Of a stretch of 64,000 nucleotides of DNA, positions 1 through 8,940 are shown one piece after another. Origin of the DNA: Bin5 sp965242905 (GTDB lineage: Bacteria > Chloroflexota > Anaerolineae > Caldilineales > Caldilineaceae); the NCBI GenBank assembly GCA_965242905.1, contig CBDETM010000002.1, positions 62,001 to 126,000 on the forward strand. Reading direction: 5' to 3'. The notes below the pieces were generated by a model. That model made no database searches. It was given only the letters and a program-made list of their open reading frames with translations, and was not told the origin of the DNA. How positions within the stretch are numbered: position 1 is the first letter of the stretch; each line of letters opens with the position of its first letter. A program made the position numbers and the translations under genes.

Positions 1-1
1 G

Positions 2-268
2 GGAAAGTGGGGAATCGGGCCGACCGTACGGTCCTTCGGGTCGGTCATCGGGGCGGCGGTTGCAATGGCGCTTGTGATGGCGTGGTTGTTATCACTGCTG
101 AACCCTGGAGGAGAGACCTCGCTGTCGAATGACCTTTTGCGGATCGTTGTCTGCGGTGGCGGCGGCGCCCTGGCCTACGCTGGCTTCTTGCTCTTGGTGG
201 GTCAACCCGAGGCGAGGCAGTTGGGCCGGGCTGCTATGCGGCTAAGGGGACTTGCAAGGGTAAAGTAG
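2..268 (+). CDS. C-terminal end of a membrane protein (possibly a flippase-type transporter)
   Basis: The frame is open from the window edge, so the start lies outside. The visible 88 residues contain two hydrophobic stretches (around the first visible Met, and a Gly/Ala-rich segment ending in LLLVG) followed by a basic, Arg-rich cytoplasmic tail ending in LARVK. This pattern resembles the C-terminus of MurJ/Wzx-like polysaccharide or lipid flippases, but too little is present to name a family. An internal ATG at 65 is not a convincing start because coding potential continues upstream of it. Confidence 0.5.
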   Translation, partial: GKWGIGPTVRSFGSVIGAAVAMALVMAWLLSLLNPGGETSLSNDLLRIVVCGGGGALAYAGFLLLVGQPEARQLGRAAMRLRGLARVK

Positions 269-333
269 GCCTTGACAGGTCGCCTCCTGGCTTTGAGGCC
301 AGGGGGAAAAATGGTGAGGACATCGTTCTCTCA

Positions 334-1821
334 ATGGACGGCCTCATGGACAGAATTGAATTCATAGTGTCTTCCCTGAATCTACCGGACTCCTACAGTT
401 TCCTCAACCTGGCCCTTCTGAGGCGTAGTTTCTGGATGGCGATCGCGCTGTTCGCGGCCCTGCTTCTTATCGGGGGCAGCGTTCCGCGTTCAATCCCCAC
501 ACGTGCCCACATAATCAAGTCAGCGGTAGCCCTACCTGATTTCAACTTTTTCGCATGGGAGTTGAATGCGCTGGGAAGGGCGGTCTTTGGGGGCGAGAGC
601 CCGCTGAAAGACGGGCTTGATGAAGAAGCCCAGGTAGGGCTGGTGCGAGCCTATTTTGAGCGGGCGAAGCTGATCTCGGAAAAGGAGGCGGAACTAGACG
701 GGCTGGTTTCGGAAGAGGCTTCGGCGGCATCTGGTGACGCTGAATCAGATACAGTTAAGGCATCCGATTGGGCAATGCAGTGGGCTGGTCCGGCCGGTGA
801 TGCCATAGTTGTACCGGGACGCGAGATGATGATTGATGAGGCGCGTCTGGAACTGGCCGGTTTGCGGCGCCAGCAGTCAGCTGATCGTTCGCTGGTAGAA
901 GCAATCCTGCAGAACCAGATTCGCGAAGAGATACGTGAAGTTGACCTGGGCCTGCTGGGCTTCGTTTGGCCGCCTGTGCAGTTTGCCTTCATCGAACCCC
1001 CGCTGAAGCTGACCGTAAGCCCGCGCGACCGAATCTCTACGCTCCACTCACGCGTTCTGCAGGCCGATTATGATCCTGTTACGCTGGAGGAGAGAGAACA
1101 TACAATCGAGGCCCACACGGGCTTGAGCGCGCATATTTCACAGATTGGGGGCATGGCCGTCTTCCCGGCGATGGTTGTAGAAAGCAGTTCGCTCAGATGG
1201 GTATTAGAGACTGTTGCGCATGAGTGGGTGCACCACTATCTGTTTCTTTTCCCTCTGGGTTTGCGTTACGCCAGCAGTGACGAGGCGACAACACTCAATG
1301 AAACGGTTTCGGAGATTGTTGGCGTGGAAATCGGTGAACGGGTATGGCGGCAGCTCTATGACGTTTCGGCGCCATCTGCGGATCCTGCGGCAGGGACGAG
1401 CGACGACATTCTCTGCGCCTGCAGCACGGCCGATCTTTGGGCGCAGACATACGAGTTGGAGCAGGGTCGCTGGGAGCGATACGGGCGGCCACTTGCGTTC
1501 GACTTCCGGCGGGAGATGCGGGAGACACGGCTGCATGTGGACAGGTTGCTGGAAGCCGGGCACGTGGAGACCGCGGAGAGGTACATGGAAGGGCGCAGGC
1601 GATATTTTGTGGCGCAGGGATACCCCTTGCGCGTGTTGAATCAGGCTTACTTTGCTTTCAACGGCAGCTATGGGACAGGCGCGGCTTCCTCCAACCCAAT
1701 TGGCCCTATGTTGGAGCGGCTGCGCGAGGAGAGTGACAGTTTGGCCCATTTTTTTGGGCAGGTACGCTGGTTTACGAGTTTGGCCGACCTGGAGAAGGCA
1801 CTGCAGACCAATGGAGAATAG
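334..1821 (+). CDS. Membrane-anchored protein with an HExxH zinc-metallopeptidase motif
   Basis: A 495-residue protein with one predicted transmembrane segment near residues 31-49 (WMAIALFAALLLIGG), then a long region presumably outside the membrane. The sequence AHEWVHH places an HExxH zinc site at H296-E297-H300, and NETVSE (E323 or E327) about 25 residues later could supply the third ligand, as in gluzincin-like peptidases. The Ala/Ser/Asp-rich segment near 130-150 looks like a linker. I do not recognise a named family. Peptidase function is inferred from the motif only. It follows the upstream membrane gene by 65 bp on the same strand. No strong ribosome binding site is visible; GAGGA lies about 13 nt upstream. 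Confidence 0.6.
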   Translation: MDGLMDRIEFIVSSLNLPDSYSFLNLALLRRSFWMAIALFAALLLIGGSVPRSIPTRAHIIKSAVALPDFNFFAWELNALGRAVFGGESPLKDGLDEEAQVGLVRAYFERAKLISEKEAELDGLVSEEASAASGDAESDTVKASDWAMQWAGPAGDAIVVPGREMMIDEARLELAGLRRQQSADRSLVEAILQNQIREEIREVDLGLLGFVWPPVQFAFIEPPLKLTVSPRDRISTLHSRVLQADYDPVTLEEREHTIEAHTGLSAHISQIGGMAVFPAMVVESSSLRWVLETVAHEWVHHYLFLFPLGLRYASSDEATTLNETVSEIVGVEIGERVWRQLYDVSAPSADPAAGTSDDILCACSTADLWAQTYELEQGRWERYGRPLAFDFRREMRETRLHVDRLLEAGHVETAERYMEGRRRYFVAQGYPLRVLNQAYFAFNGSYGTGAASSNPIGPMLERLREESDSLAHFFGQVRWFTSLADLEKALQTNGE

Positions 1822-1935
1822 CCGGGGTCAACCTGACAGAGCACGACTTGATTCTGGGACTATGACGCTGGGACTGAATTCGTTTTCCTTGTAGCAGGTC
1901 AAATCGGGTCACTCATCCCCGAAATGGAGCATCCA

Positions 1936-3099
1936 ATGGCAACATACCGGACCGGAATCATTGCCTGTGGCATTATCGCCCGAGTCCATGCCAGGGCATG
2001 GCTTGGCGTTGAGGGCAGACCAACCGAGATTGGGGCAATTGCCGACTCCAATGCGGACGCCTTGAGGGAGTTCGGGGAATTCTTCGGGGTCCCCGAGGCG
2101 CACCGCTACTCCGATTACCGGCAGATGCTGGACAGTGAACGACTCGATTTCGTCGACGTGTGCTCCTGGCACCAGCTGCACGCGGAGATGGTCATTGCGG
2201 CCGCGGCGCGCCAGCCGAAAGCGATCATCTGCCAGAAGCCGATGGCCGTGGACCTGGGGGAGGCGGAGGCGATGTTGACGGCGTGCCAGCGGAACGGCGT
2301 CAAGTTGGTGATCGCGTATCAGCGACCTCACCACGCAACGTGGTTGAAGGCGAGAGAACTGTTGCGGGAGGGGGCAATTGGCCGCGTTGTCCAGATACAG
2401 CTGGAGGCGGGAGGAAATCTACTCAATACCAACTCGCACAATATCCGCCTGGCTCTCTTTCTCATGGATGAACCGCAGGTAGAGTGGGTGATGGGCGCGG
2501 TCGAACGCACGACAGAATTGCTGGAGCGCGGATTGCCGGCGGAGGATGCCTGCCTTGGCGTGGCGGCTTGTGACAATGGCGCCACGATCCTTATCATGGG
2601 AGACCTGATTCAGGGTTTGGGCCAGGGATGCCGAGTGATTGGGACGCAGGGGATCATGGAACTCAGCACGACTTATCATCCTGACGAAATGGTCCCGTCC
2701 GATGCGCCGATGCACATGCCCGAGGGGCTTTCGGCCCGCTACAATTTCGAGATTGGTACAGTCCGCTACTTGAACGGGGCAACGGACGGATGGGAAGAGG
2801 TGACCGAGACCTGGCGCGATTGCTGGTCGCAGCAGTGCCGGGAGGCGATTGACTGGGTCGAAGGGCTAGTGGAATACCCCATCAGCAGCGGTGAGCGAGG
2901 GAGGGCTGTGCAGGAGGTGATGATGGCGCTGTATGAGTCGGCGCGAAAACGGCAGCGGATCTACCTGCCGTTGAAGACGCGTGTCAATCCACTCAGGCTT
3001 ATGGTCGAGACGGGGGAACTGGAAGCGGAGTGGCCAGGCGAATACGAACGCCGCGCAACACTTGTGCGCGGCGAAGGAATGTCATGGCACGAAACGTAG
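1936..3099 (+). CDS. Gfo/Idh/MocA-family oxidoreductase
   Basis: NAD(P)-dependent dehydrogenase of the Gfo/Idh/MocA superfamily, which typically oxidises or reduces sugars, inositols and their derivatives in the cytoplasm. The N-terminal Rossmann segment reads GIIACGIIARVH, a variant of the GxGxxG loop. The usual EKP catalytic motif is CQKP here (Q100-K101-P102), so the Glu is replaced by Gln. The start at 1936 is chosen because GGAG lies 6 nt upstream; an in-frame ATG at 1924 has no such site. The C-terminal substrate domain is of normal length (387 aa in all). It converges with a PhyH gene 19 bp downstream. Substrate is unknown. Confidence 0.85.
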   Translation: MATYRTGIIACGIIARVHARAWLGVEGRPTEIGAIADSNADALREFGEFFGVPEAHRYSDYRQMLDSERLDFVDVCSWHQLHAEMVIAAAARQPKAIICQKPMAVDLGEAEAMLTACQRNGVKLVIAYQRPHHATWLKARELLREGAIGRVVQIQLEAGGNLLNTNSHNIRLALFLMDEPQVEWVMGAVERTTELLERGLPAEDACLGVAACDNGATILIMGDLIQGLGQGCRVIGTQGIMELSTTYHPDEMVPSDAPMHMPEGLSARYNFEIGTVRYLNGATDGWEEVTETWRDCWSQQCREAIDWVEGLVEYPISSGERGRAVQEVMMALYESARKRQRIYLPLKTRVNPLRLMVETGELEAEWPGEYERRATLVRGEGMSWHET

Positions 3100-3118
3100 A
3101 GCGGCGGGAGCGGACTTT

Positions 3119-3979
3119 TCACTCTTCTCTGATGGTGCCATCCGGACGCACGCGCTTTGGGCGAATTATCGAAACGCTGTCATCTTCGATGATGGGACGG
3201 TCGTAGATATAGGGAGGCTCCAGGACTGCCTGTTGCGCGGGAGTCAACTCGTCCACCCAGTCGGGCATTGAGGTCTCGTAGACGCCGCCGGCAAAGTGCA
3301 GGTAGTTGGGCGAGAAGCGGTAGAGGAGCGAGCGACGCTGCTGCTTGGCCCTCCAGGGCAGGGTCCCGTGAATGGTGGCCTCGTTGAAGATGACCATGTC
3401 GCCGGCTTTGCAGGGCACATTGTAGACCAGTTCACGGTTTTTTTCGTAGCGCGCAATATCCTCAGGCATGGGGAAGTTGGCCTTATGGCTTCCGGGAATC
3501 ACGCAGAGCCCGCCGTCGCCTTCATTCACGTCCGCCAACTGAAACTGGCAGACAATCATGCCGCAACGCATCTGGCCATTGGCATAGCTGTAGTGCTGCG
3601 TGCCGTCGAACACTCTGCTGGTTGACCCATGCAGGCGAAGCCCTTCCGTCCCCGTCGTTGCAGCCAGCATAAAGGGTGCATGGTCCATCTTCCAGCCGCG
3701 GCCGAACATTGTGTTCAGATAGGGGAGCAGTTTTGGATGGGCCAGCAGATCGCGGAAGGGCTGGCACCAAGGTTTGTCCCATGTCAGCATTCCGCTGAAG
3801 TAGTCGCGTGGGATGTCTCCCGCCATGTCCCCATCGGGGTTCGAATTGGGGTCAGGAATCGCTTTGTCCCAGTTGGCGTCGAAGGCATTGTTAAGTTCCT
3901 GTACTTCAAGAAGAGTGAGGAAGTTTTCGACCTTGAGAAAACCTTGCAGGTCGAACATGAATTTCTCGCGTTCGTTCAT
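3119..3979 (-). CDS. Phytanoyl-CoA dioxygenase (PhyH) family protein, altered HxD motif
   Basis: Cytoplasmic Fe(II)/2-oxoglutarate-dependent oxygenase fold of the PhyH family, 286 aa, normal length. The jelly-roll core is clear: GGLCVIPGSHK near 156-166, distal His in TIHGTLPW (H204), and the 2-oxoglutarate-binding Arg in RRSLLYRF (R216). At the proximal iron site the sequence is LHGSTS, so the HxD motif is H117-G118-S119 with no Asp. Closest in this window to the PhyH at 15105-15899, which keeps H-A-D. Either this enzyme binds iron unusually or it has changed function. The start has a strong AAGGAG site 7 nt upstream. The native substrate cannot be read from sequence. Confidence 0.85.
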   Translation of the reverse strand: MNEREKFMFDLQGFLKVENFLTLLEVQELNNAFDANWDKAIPDPNSNPDGDMAGDIPRDYFSGMLTWDKPWCQPFRDLLAHPKLLPYLNTMFGRGWKMDHAPFMLAATTGTEGLRLHGSTSRVFDGTQHYSYANGQMRCGMIVCQFQLADVNEGDGGLCVIPGSHKANFPMPEDIARYEKNRELVYNVPCKAGDMVIFNEATIHGTLPWRAKQQRRSLLYRFSPNYLHFAGGVYETSMPDWVDELTPAQQAVLEPPYIYDRPIIEDDSVSIIRPKRVRPDGTIREE

Positions 3980-4149
3980 TGCCTACTCCTTTGCACCCCA
4001 GCCGGACACGTAATCCGTTAGTTAGTTGAGAGTTGCTGCTCTTTTCTTGGGGGAACTTTGATGAATAAGAGGGGTTGAGGGAGAAGGGAGCGCGTGCTTC
4101 TCGCCCGCGCTCCCCAAAAGGCAGAGGCCGGTCGAGCCCCAGTCATTCC

Positions 4150-4908
4150 TTACTTCTCCAGAGCGAACGTGGCCTTAATCATGATAGCCACTTCGACCTC
4201 TGATGGGGAGTTGGCCAGTGAACTGGGCGTTCCCATCAGATAGTAGCCGCCGGTGGCCGTTTGCCCAGCATGGGCAATGCAGCCTCCTGCCGGTCGGATA
4301 GCGCCGACGGGGGAAACGTCCTCTGAGACTGAAATGACGCGGCCGAGCGACATCTCCAGAAGGCCGGCCATTCTCGTCGCACGCTGTCGTGCGTCTTCGA
4401 GTGCCGCACGCATTGCCTCCAACTCCAGGGCGGCGCAGTCCTCGACACGGAACACCATGTTCGCCCCCTGAATCGTTGGTCCCCGCCTACCCTCCATTTC
4501 GTCCACGATTTCCTGCATCAGAGAAAGTAGTCGATCCAGTTCATTGAAAGTGAAGGCAACTTCACCAGCGAAACTAGAGGGCCCATAGGCATAGTTTTGG
4601 CTGAGGTAGTTTATCTCGATGGTTTCCACATCAATGCCGTGGTCGATCAAGAAATCACTAACTTCCTCAAGGTCGGTGGGCTCGACGAAGGACAGCTCCG
4701 GGCCTGCAGGGCCGTATGAGGGCTGATCGCCAATATACAGATTCACGCTGACACTGTCCGGCGCGGTCGACGCAGCACCGTAACCAAGGACAGTGACACT
4801 CATGGGAGGATCGGAGGGAATTTCCTGATTTGGCGTCGCACCGAGGCTGGTTGCAGGGACCAAGAGGAGCGACGCAAGTAACAGGAGTGTGAGGAGGGCG
4901 TTTTTCAT
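4150..4908 (-). CDS. SIMPL-domain (DUF541) secreted protein
   Basis: A 252-residue protein with a typical signal peptide (KNALLTLLLLASLLLVPATSLGA) and one SIMPL/DUF541 domain. The domain opening MSVTVLGYGAASTAPDSVSV and the central RATRMAGLLEMSLGRVISVSE segment are diagnostic. Members such as E. coli YggE are periplasmic or surface proteins linked to oxidative-stress tolerance; molecular function is unclear. The start at 4908 is preferred over an upstream TTG at 4926 because AAGGAA sits 7 nt before this ATG. It is transcribed towards the PhyH at 3119-3979, with a 170-bp gap between them. Confidence 0.85.
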   Translation of the reverse strand: MKNALLTLLLLASLLLVPATSLGATPNQEIPSDPPMSVTVLGYGAASTAPDSVSVNLYIGDQPSYGPAGPELSFVEPTDLEEVSDFLIDHGIDVETIEINYLSQNYAYGPSSFAGEVAFTFNELDRLLSLMQEIVDEMEGRRGPTIQGANMVFRVEDCAALELEAMRAALEDARQRATRMAGLLEMSLGRVISVSEDVSPVGAIRPAGGCIAHAGQTATGGYYLMGTPSSLANSPSEVEVAIMIKATFALEK

Positions 4909-5636
4909 CAGACGTTCCTTTCTCAAGATATTGTTATCATTCAGCGCTAAGTGCAGTCATTGCACTAATTCATAAGGCCAGCATCGAGCCGAAAGGGTCG
5001 CCGCGTTACAGGTTGGCGTCAATTTTTGGGGCAGGTAAGGACAGCCTTGCCAGGCAGCACATTCGCCGGAGAGGGGAATTTCCAGACTAAATTTTTTACG
5101 GCGTTGCCTGCGTTATGCCAGACTTTTCGAGGAGCAAACAGCTACCAGGTGGAGAGCGGCTACCTGGAGTAGCAGAGTGACTGACAAGAACAGGAGGCAT
5201 ATTGAATGTAACTTATCCAATAGAAACTGGCAAATGGTTTTTCGGGGTCAGATGTGGTTGAAACCATCTCCTAAGCAGTGCGATTTCTTCCTGAGTCTGA
5301 CCAAACGGATGCAACTCTACTGGCCAAGGTTTGCAATCGCTGTTAGGACTTCCCGGGGCCTCTGGAGGGACAGTCTTTTTCTTGCTTGACACAGCCCTGG
5401 CCCACAACTATGATCTGACGTGCCTTCCCCTGAATGAACCTTTCGAGCAGCCCAAATGCACCCCTACGACCAGGTTTGCTGGCCGCCCGTATTGTCGATC
5501 AAGATGAAGAGAATAGCCTTTCAGCAACCACAGTCCTTTCAGGCATACCGCGTGTTCCGGGAGGGGGAGTGAGCGAATCCTGCATGTGATTCAGGCAGGC
5601 TTGAGAACTTATCAGGGAGATTACGGAGAATCTGCG
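4909..5636. other. Intergenic region without a supportable gene
   Basis: About 730 bp between divergently oriented genes. Short open frames occur on both strands at 5177-5407, but none has a ribosome binding site or a recognisable protein signature. The region must hold the promoters of the SIMPL gene and the PhyH gene; no clear promoter boxes were identified. It may be the remains of a decayed gene. Confidence 0.4.
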
Positions 5637-6491
5637 ATGAAGAAAACTGATAGAGATCCAGTTCCGATGACTGAGGAGCAGAAATTCTTCTTTGACTTGC
5701 GGGGTTGGATCTTGTTGCCGGGCGTGCTTACGCAGGAGGAAGTTCGCACGATGAAGGCAGAGGCCTACGGAGTTGACTCAGTGAGGCAGCAGCAGGCAAT
5801 CAATCCCAGACAGTCGTTTCAAGGATCACTGCAGACTTTGCTTGACCACCCGGCCATCGTTGGCATTTTGAGTGAGATCCTGTCAGAGGAACCGTTTCTG
5901 GCGGACGACTACTACGCTTTTCGCTGCGAGAATTCATTTATCACGATCCGACCGCCTGGCTGGAGCAAGACGGAGCGCAGGGACGGCGGAATGCCGCATG
6001 TGGTGCGACCGCCGCAACAGGCCAACGCGATGCGCTATCAGGCGGCCGGCGGGAAGATATTCGCCGGTCTGACGCGTGTTGTCTGGGAGCTGGAGGAGGT
6101 GAAGGCCGGGCAGGGAGGCACATCGTTTCTCAGCGGGTCGCACAAGTCCCATTTCAATTACGGAGGGCCGGACCGTTACCGCCCCAACGTCAGCGACTCT
6201 TCCTGGGAACAGAGTATCAGGGAGATGATGGAGGACTACAGCTGTCCGGCTGGGTCGGCGGTGATCTTTACCGAAAGCCTTCTGCACGCTGCAAATGACT
6301 GGACCAACCCAGACAATCCTCGTTGTGCGGTATTCAATTGTTACAATTCATTGTGGGCGCAGTGGCACCGGCTGAACCTGGATCATGAGATCATTGAGGC
6401 GATGCCGCCCAAGCGGAGGTCGCTTTTCCGGGGCGTGTGGCAGATCGGAGGTGAGAATTTCGCGTACTCGGAGGAAAACCGCAGCCTGTGA
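5637..6491 (+). CDS. Divergent PhyH-family protein lacking the HxD aspartate
   Basis: A 284-residue PhyH-like protein (cytoplasmic non-haem iron oxygenase fold). Fold markers are the N-terminal MTEEQKFFFDLRGWILLPGVLTQEEV, the core GGTSFLSGSHKSHF near 160-173, the distal His in SLLHAANDW (H217) and an Arg at 229. The expected HxD position reads MPHVVRP (H121-V122-V123), so the Asp ligand is missing. An upstream in-frame ATG at 5586 is less likely, because GGAGA lies 7 nt before the ATG at 5637. No close neighbour shares its transcription unit. It may be a halogenase-like or non-catalytic member; function is unknown. Confidence 0.8.
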   Translation: MKKTDRDPVPMTEEQKFFFDLRGWILLPGVLTQEEVRTMKAEAYGVDSVRQQQAINPRQSFQGSLQTLLDHPAIVGILSEILSEEPFLADDYYAFRCENSFITIRPPGWSKTERRDGGMPHVVRPPQQANAMRYQAAGGKIFAGLTRVVWELEEVKAGQGGTSFLSGSHKSHFNYGGPDRYRPNVSDSSWEQSIREMMEDYSCPAGSAVIFTESLLHAANDWTNPDNPRCAVFNCYNSLWAQWHRLNLDHEIIEAMPPKRRSLFRGVWQIGGENFAYSEENRSL

Positions 6492-6822
6492 GATGTCACA
6501 CGTTTTGTTTCCTGAAGGCTTGGCGCGGCTCGCGAATCAAGGCGAGGAAACCGGTCATCTCTTCCCCTACCAAAGGAAGCGTCCTCAGGGTGGAGCCCTC
6601 CACATGGACACGGTCGCTTCATGACTGAAGACGCCAAACTACAGTAAAACTGATCTGCGGAGATTGCGATACGCAAGGTGACCTGGGAGAGGACACACAG
6701 AAAAGTAAAGATGGCGGCCATTTAATGCCGAAGGCAGGTTGATGCAGCGACCCACTCATTGAATGCCATCGACAATCCGTTCAGAGTGTTCCCCAAGATT
6801 TCGTTAACGAGACAGGTAGTGT
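6492..6822. other. Intergenic region, no gene seen
   Basis: About 330 bp between the PhyH gene and the DUF1445 gene, on the same strand. Short frames exist but match nothing recognisable. The segment presumably carries the promoter of the 6.8-8.7 kb gene pair; no obvious boxes or terminator hairpin could be picked out. Confidence 0.35.
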
Positions 6823-7590
6823 TTGAGTATGAATGAGGCTCAAAGGGCCCGGGCGGCCATGCGCCGGGGAGAGTGGACCGGTACAACGGCATTCAAGGTT
6901 CCCGGATATGTTCAGTGCAACCTGGTTGTCTTGCAGGAGTCGGAGGCATACGACTTTCTGGTCTACTGCCAGCGAAACCCGAAGGCGTGCCCACTGATTG
7001 AAGTAACCGACAGCGGCGTGCCCGAGCCGCGTTTGAGTGCACCGGGGGCTGACCTGCGTACAGATCTGCCGCGTTATGCTGTCTTTCGGGATGGTATCCG
7101 GTGCGAAGATGTGAGAGACATCCGGGCTCTGTGGAAGGATGACAGTGTTGGGTTTCTGATTGGCTCAAGCCTTACGTTCGACGATGCGTTGGAGCGGGCG
7201 GGCGTTCCGAAGTCAGAGGAGGTCTGGGTGCTGAACACGGATCTGCCGACCGTTTCCGCAGGGAGATTCGAGGGCCCGCTGGTGGTGACTATGCGCTGGA
7301 TGACGCCGAGCCAGGCGATCATTGCAACACAGTTGACTAGCCGTTTTCCGTTTAATCATGGGGCGCCGATACATGTTGGCGACCCGGGCGAGATTGGCGC
7401 CGATCTTGCATGCCCAGTGGTTGGGGAGCCTGTGGCGGACATTCCAAATGGTGTGATGCCGGTCTTCTGGGCTTGCGGCGTAACGCCGCAGCAGGCTGCA
7501 TTGCTGGCGAAACCTGAACTGATGATTACCCATGCACCGGGACATGGGTTTGTTACCGACCTCAAGGCAGATCAGTTCTGCCTTCCATAG
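6823..7590 (+). CDS. DUF1445 / YcsI family protein (D-glutamate cyclase-like)
   Basis: A 255-residue member of the DUF1445 (YcsI, 'putative hydro-lyase') family, related to the cyclase domain of mammalian D-glutamate cyclase. Conserved blocks are in order: VPGYVQCNLVVL (26-37), RYAVFRDG, FLIGSSLTFDDAL, GPLVVTMRWM, PVFWACGVTPQ and ITHAPGHGFVTDL. Length matches the family. A TTG at 6823 has AGG 6 nt upstream; the ATG at 6829 is the alternative start and changes only two residues. The hydrolase gene starts 16 bp downstream, so the two are likely co-transcribed. A role in breaking down an amino-acid-like or lactam compound is inference. Confidence 0.85.
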   Translation: MSMNEAQRARAAMRRGEWTGTTAFKVPGYVQCNLVVLQESEAYDFLVYCQRNPKACPLIEVTDSGVPEPRLSAPGADLRTDLPRYAVFRDGIRCEDVRDIRALWKDDSVGFLIGSSLTFDDALERAGVPKSEEVWVLNTDLPTVSAGRFEGPLVVTMRWMTPSQAIIATQLTSRFPFNHGAPIHVGDPGEIGADLACPVVGEPVADIPNGVMPVFWACGVTPQQAALLAKPELMITHAPGHGFVTDLKADQFCLP

Positions 7591-7605
7591 ACCAAGGAAC
7601 ATCTA

Positions 7606-8688
7606 ATGACTGCATACAGACCGGCCATGCAAGAAGCGACGCTGTCTGAGAATGGTTCAGTGGACCGCTCAAGAGCGATGGGGGAGCCACTGGGCCAAAG
7701 GACGAACGCCATTCGCTGGCTGCAGAAGAAGGTGATGGAGAAGGCTGGGGAATTGCCAAAGGACTTTGAGAGCCGAACTGACTGGGAGTCTTACCGGAAC
7801 GGGCTCAGGGCCGAATTGCCCAGGACGATAGGAATTCCTGAGTTTCCGCCTTTGCGAGACAGTTTGGTTCGTGCTCACTTCCAGGTCGGTTCGAGTGCTG
7901 TTTGTGAGCGTGTGGATGTCTATGTCGACGAGGACTACGCTATCCCTGCATTTGTGTTTTTGCCTTCGAATCCGCCGGCGACGCCGATGCCGGGACTGGT
8001 GTGGAATCCCGGGTGGCCGGAGGACAAGTGGAAGCCCGCGTACCAGGCCTTCGGGGTGCGGATGGCAGAGCAGGGGTTTGTGGTACTGGTCCTGGACCAC
8101 GCGCCTTTTGGTGAGACTTCGCCGATGAAGGACAAGGCGGATATGGGGATGTCGTTGCTGATGGGCATGGGCGATGTCCTTGGGGTGAGCCAGCTGGGCC
8201 TGCGGGCGGCGGAGACGATGCGGGCCGGGGAGTACCTGCGGGCGCGGGCCGACGTCGATGAGAACCGGGTGGCTATTTCCGGGCTTTGCCAGGGGGGCAT
8301 GGATACCTGGCTGGTGGCGGCGCTGGATGAACGTTTCTGCGCGGCGGCGCCTTTGTGCGCGGCTACCACGTTTGAGATTCATATGGTCGAAATGGCATCG
8401 TATTTCGCGAATGCCGACTCGTCGCCGTTTCCTTTCGGCATACTGAATGTTTGCGATATTCAACACCTGCATGCGGCGATCGCACCGCGCCCGCTGCTGG
8501 TGCGAGCCAACCTAGGCGACCAGTGGTGGCCTATGAGCGGGTTCAGCGAGCTCGAAAGATTGACGCGGCAGGTGTATCGATTTTACGAGGCAGAGGACAG
8601 GGTGGACTTTCGGGCTGAAGTACATGAACACAACCTCACCGGGCCCTTCGCCGACGCCTTAGAATCGTTCTTGCTGCAATATGTATAG
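7606..8688 (+). CDS. Alpha/beta hydrolase of the dienelactone-hydrolase / acetyl-xylan-esterase type
   Basis: A 360-residue cytoplasmic hydrolase. The nucleophile elbow reads AISGLCQGGMDTW, so the nucleophile is Cys228 (G-x-C-x-G), as in dienelactone hydrolase, not the Ser of ordinary esterases. The likely acid is D305 (ANLGDQWWP) and the likely base is H340 or H342 (EVHEHN). The first 80 residues form an N-terminal cap-like extension. It follows the DUF1445 gene by 16 bp and precedes the enolase-superfamily gene by about 250 bp. The set looks like a small catabolic unit acting on lactones, esters or sugar acids. The exact substrate is unknown. Confidence 0.8.
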   Translation: MTAYRPAMQEATLSENGSVDRSRAMGEPLGQRTNAIRWLQKKVMEKAGELPKDFESRTDWESYRNGLRAELPRTIGIPEFPPLRDSLVRAHFQVGSSAVCERVDVYVDEDYAIPAFVFLPSNPPATPMPGLVWNPGWPEDKWKPAYQAFGVRMAEQGFVVLVLDHAPFGETSPMKDKADMGMSLLMGMGDVLGVSQLGLRAAETMRAGEYLRARADVDENRVAISGLCQGGMDTWLVAALDERFCAAAPLCAATTFEIHMVEMASYFANADSSPFPFGILNVCDIQHLHAAIAPRPLLVRANLGDQWWPMSGFSELERLTRQVYRFYEAEDRVDFRAEVHEHNLTGPFADALESFLLQYV

Positions 8689-8940
8689 CCTTTAAGCCGA
8701 GGGCAGATTGCTCCAGACACAGTTACTGTCGTTTACTCCTGTGTCGGATTGCGATTGACGGGGCAAGGTTGAGCCAAGGTCCTGATCTGCTGGAAACGCG
8801 GGCCGGCAGAAGACGCCGCGTGGAAATTCCGACCGGCAACGGCAGCCGCGACTCGACGATGCGGGGGAAGAGTTGCGGGGAGTGGGCGAAGGCACTGGAG
8901 TCGACTGTTTTCCGTAACGTACAAGAAGAAGGCGCTCAAG

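Noticed and set aside
5177..5407. Small overlapping frames between the SIMPL and PhyH genes
   Set aside because: No ribosome binding site and no recognisable protein sequence on either strand.
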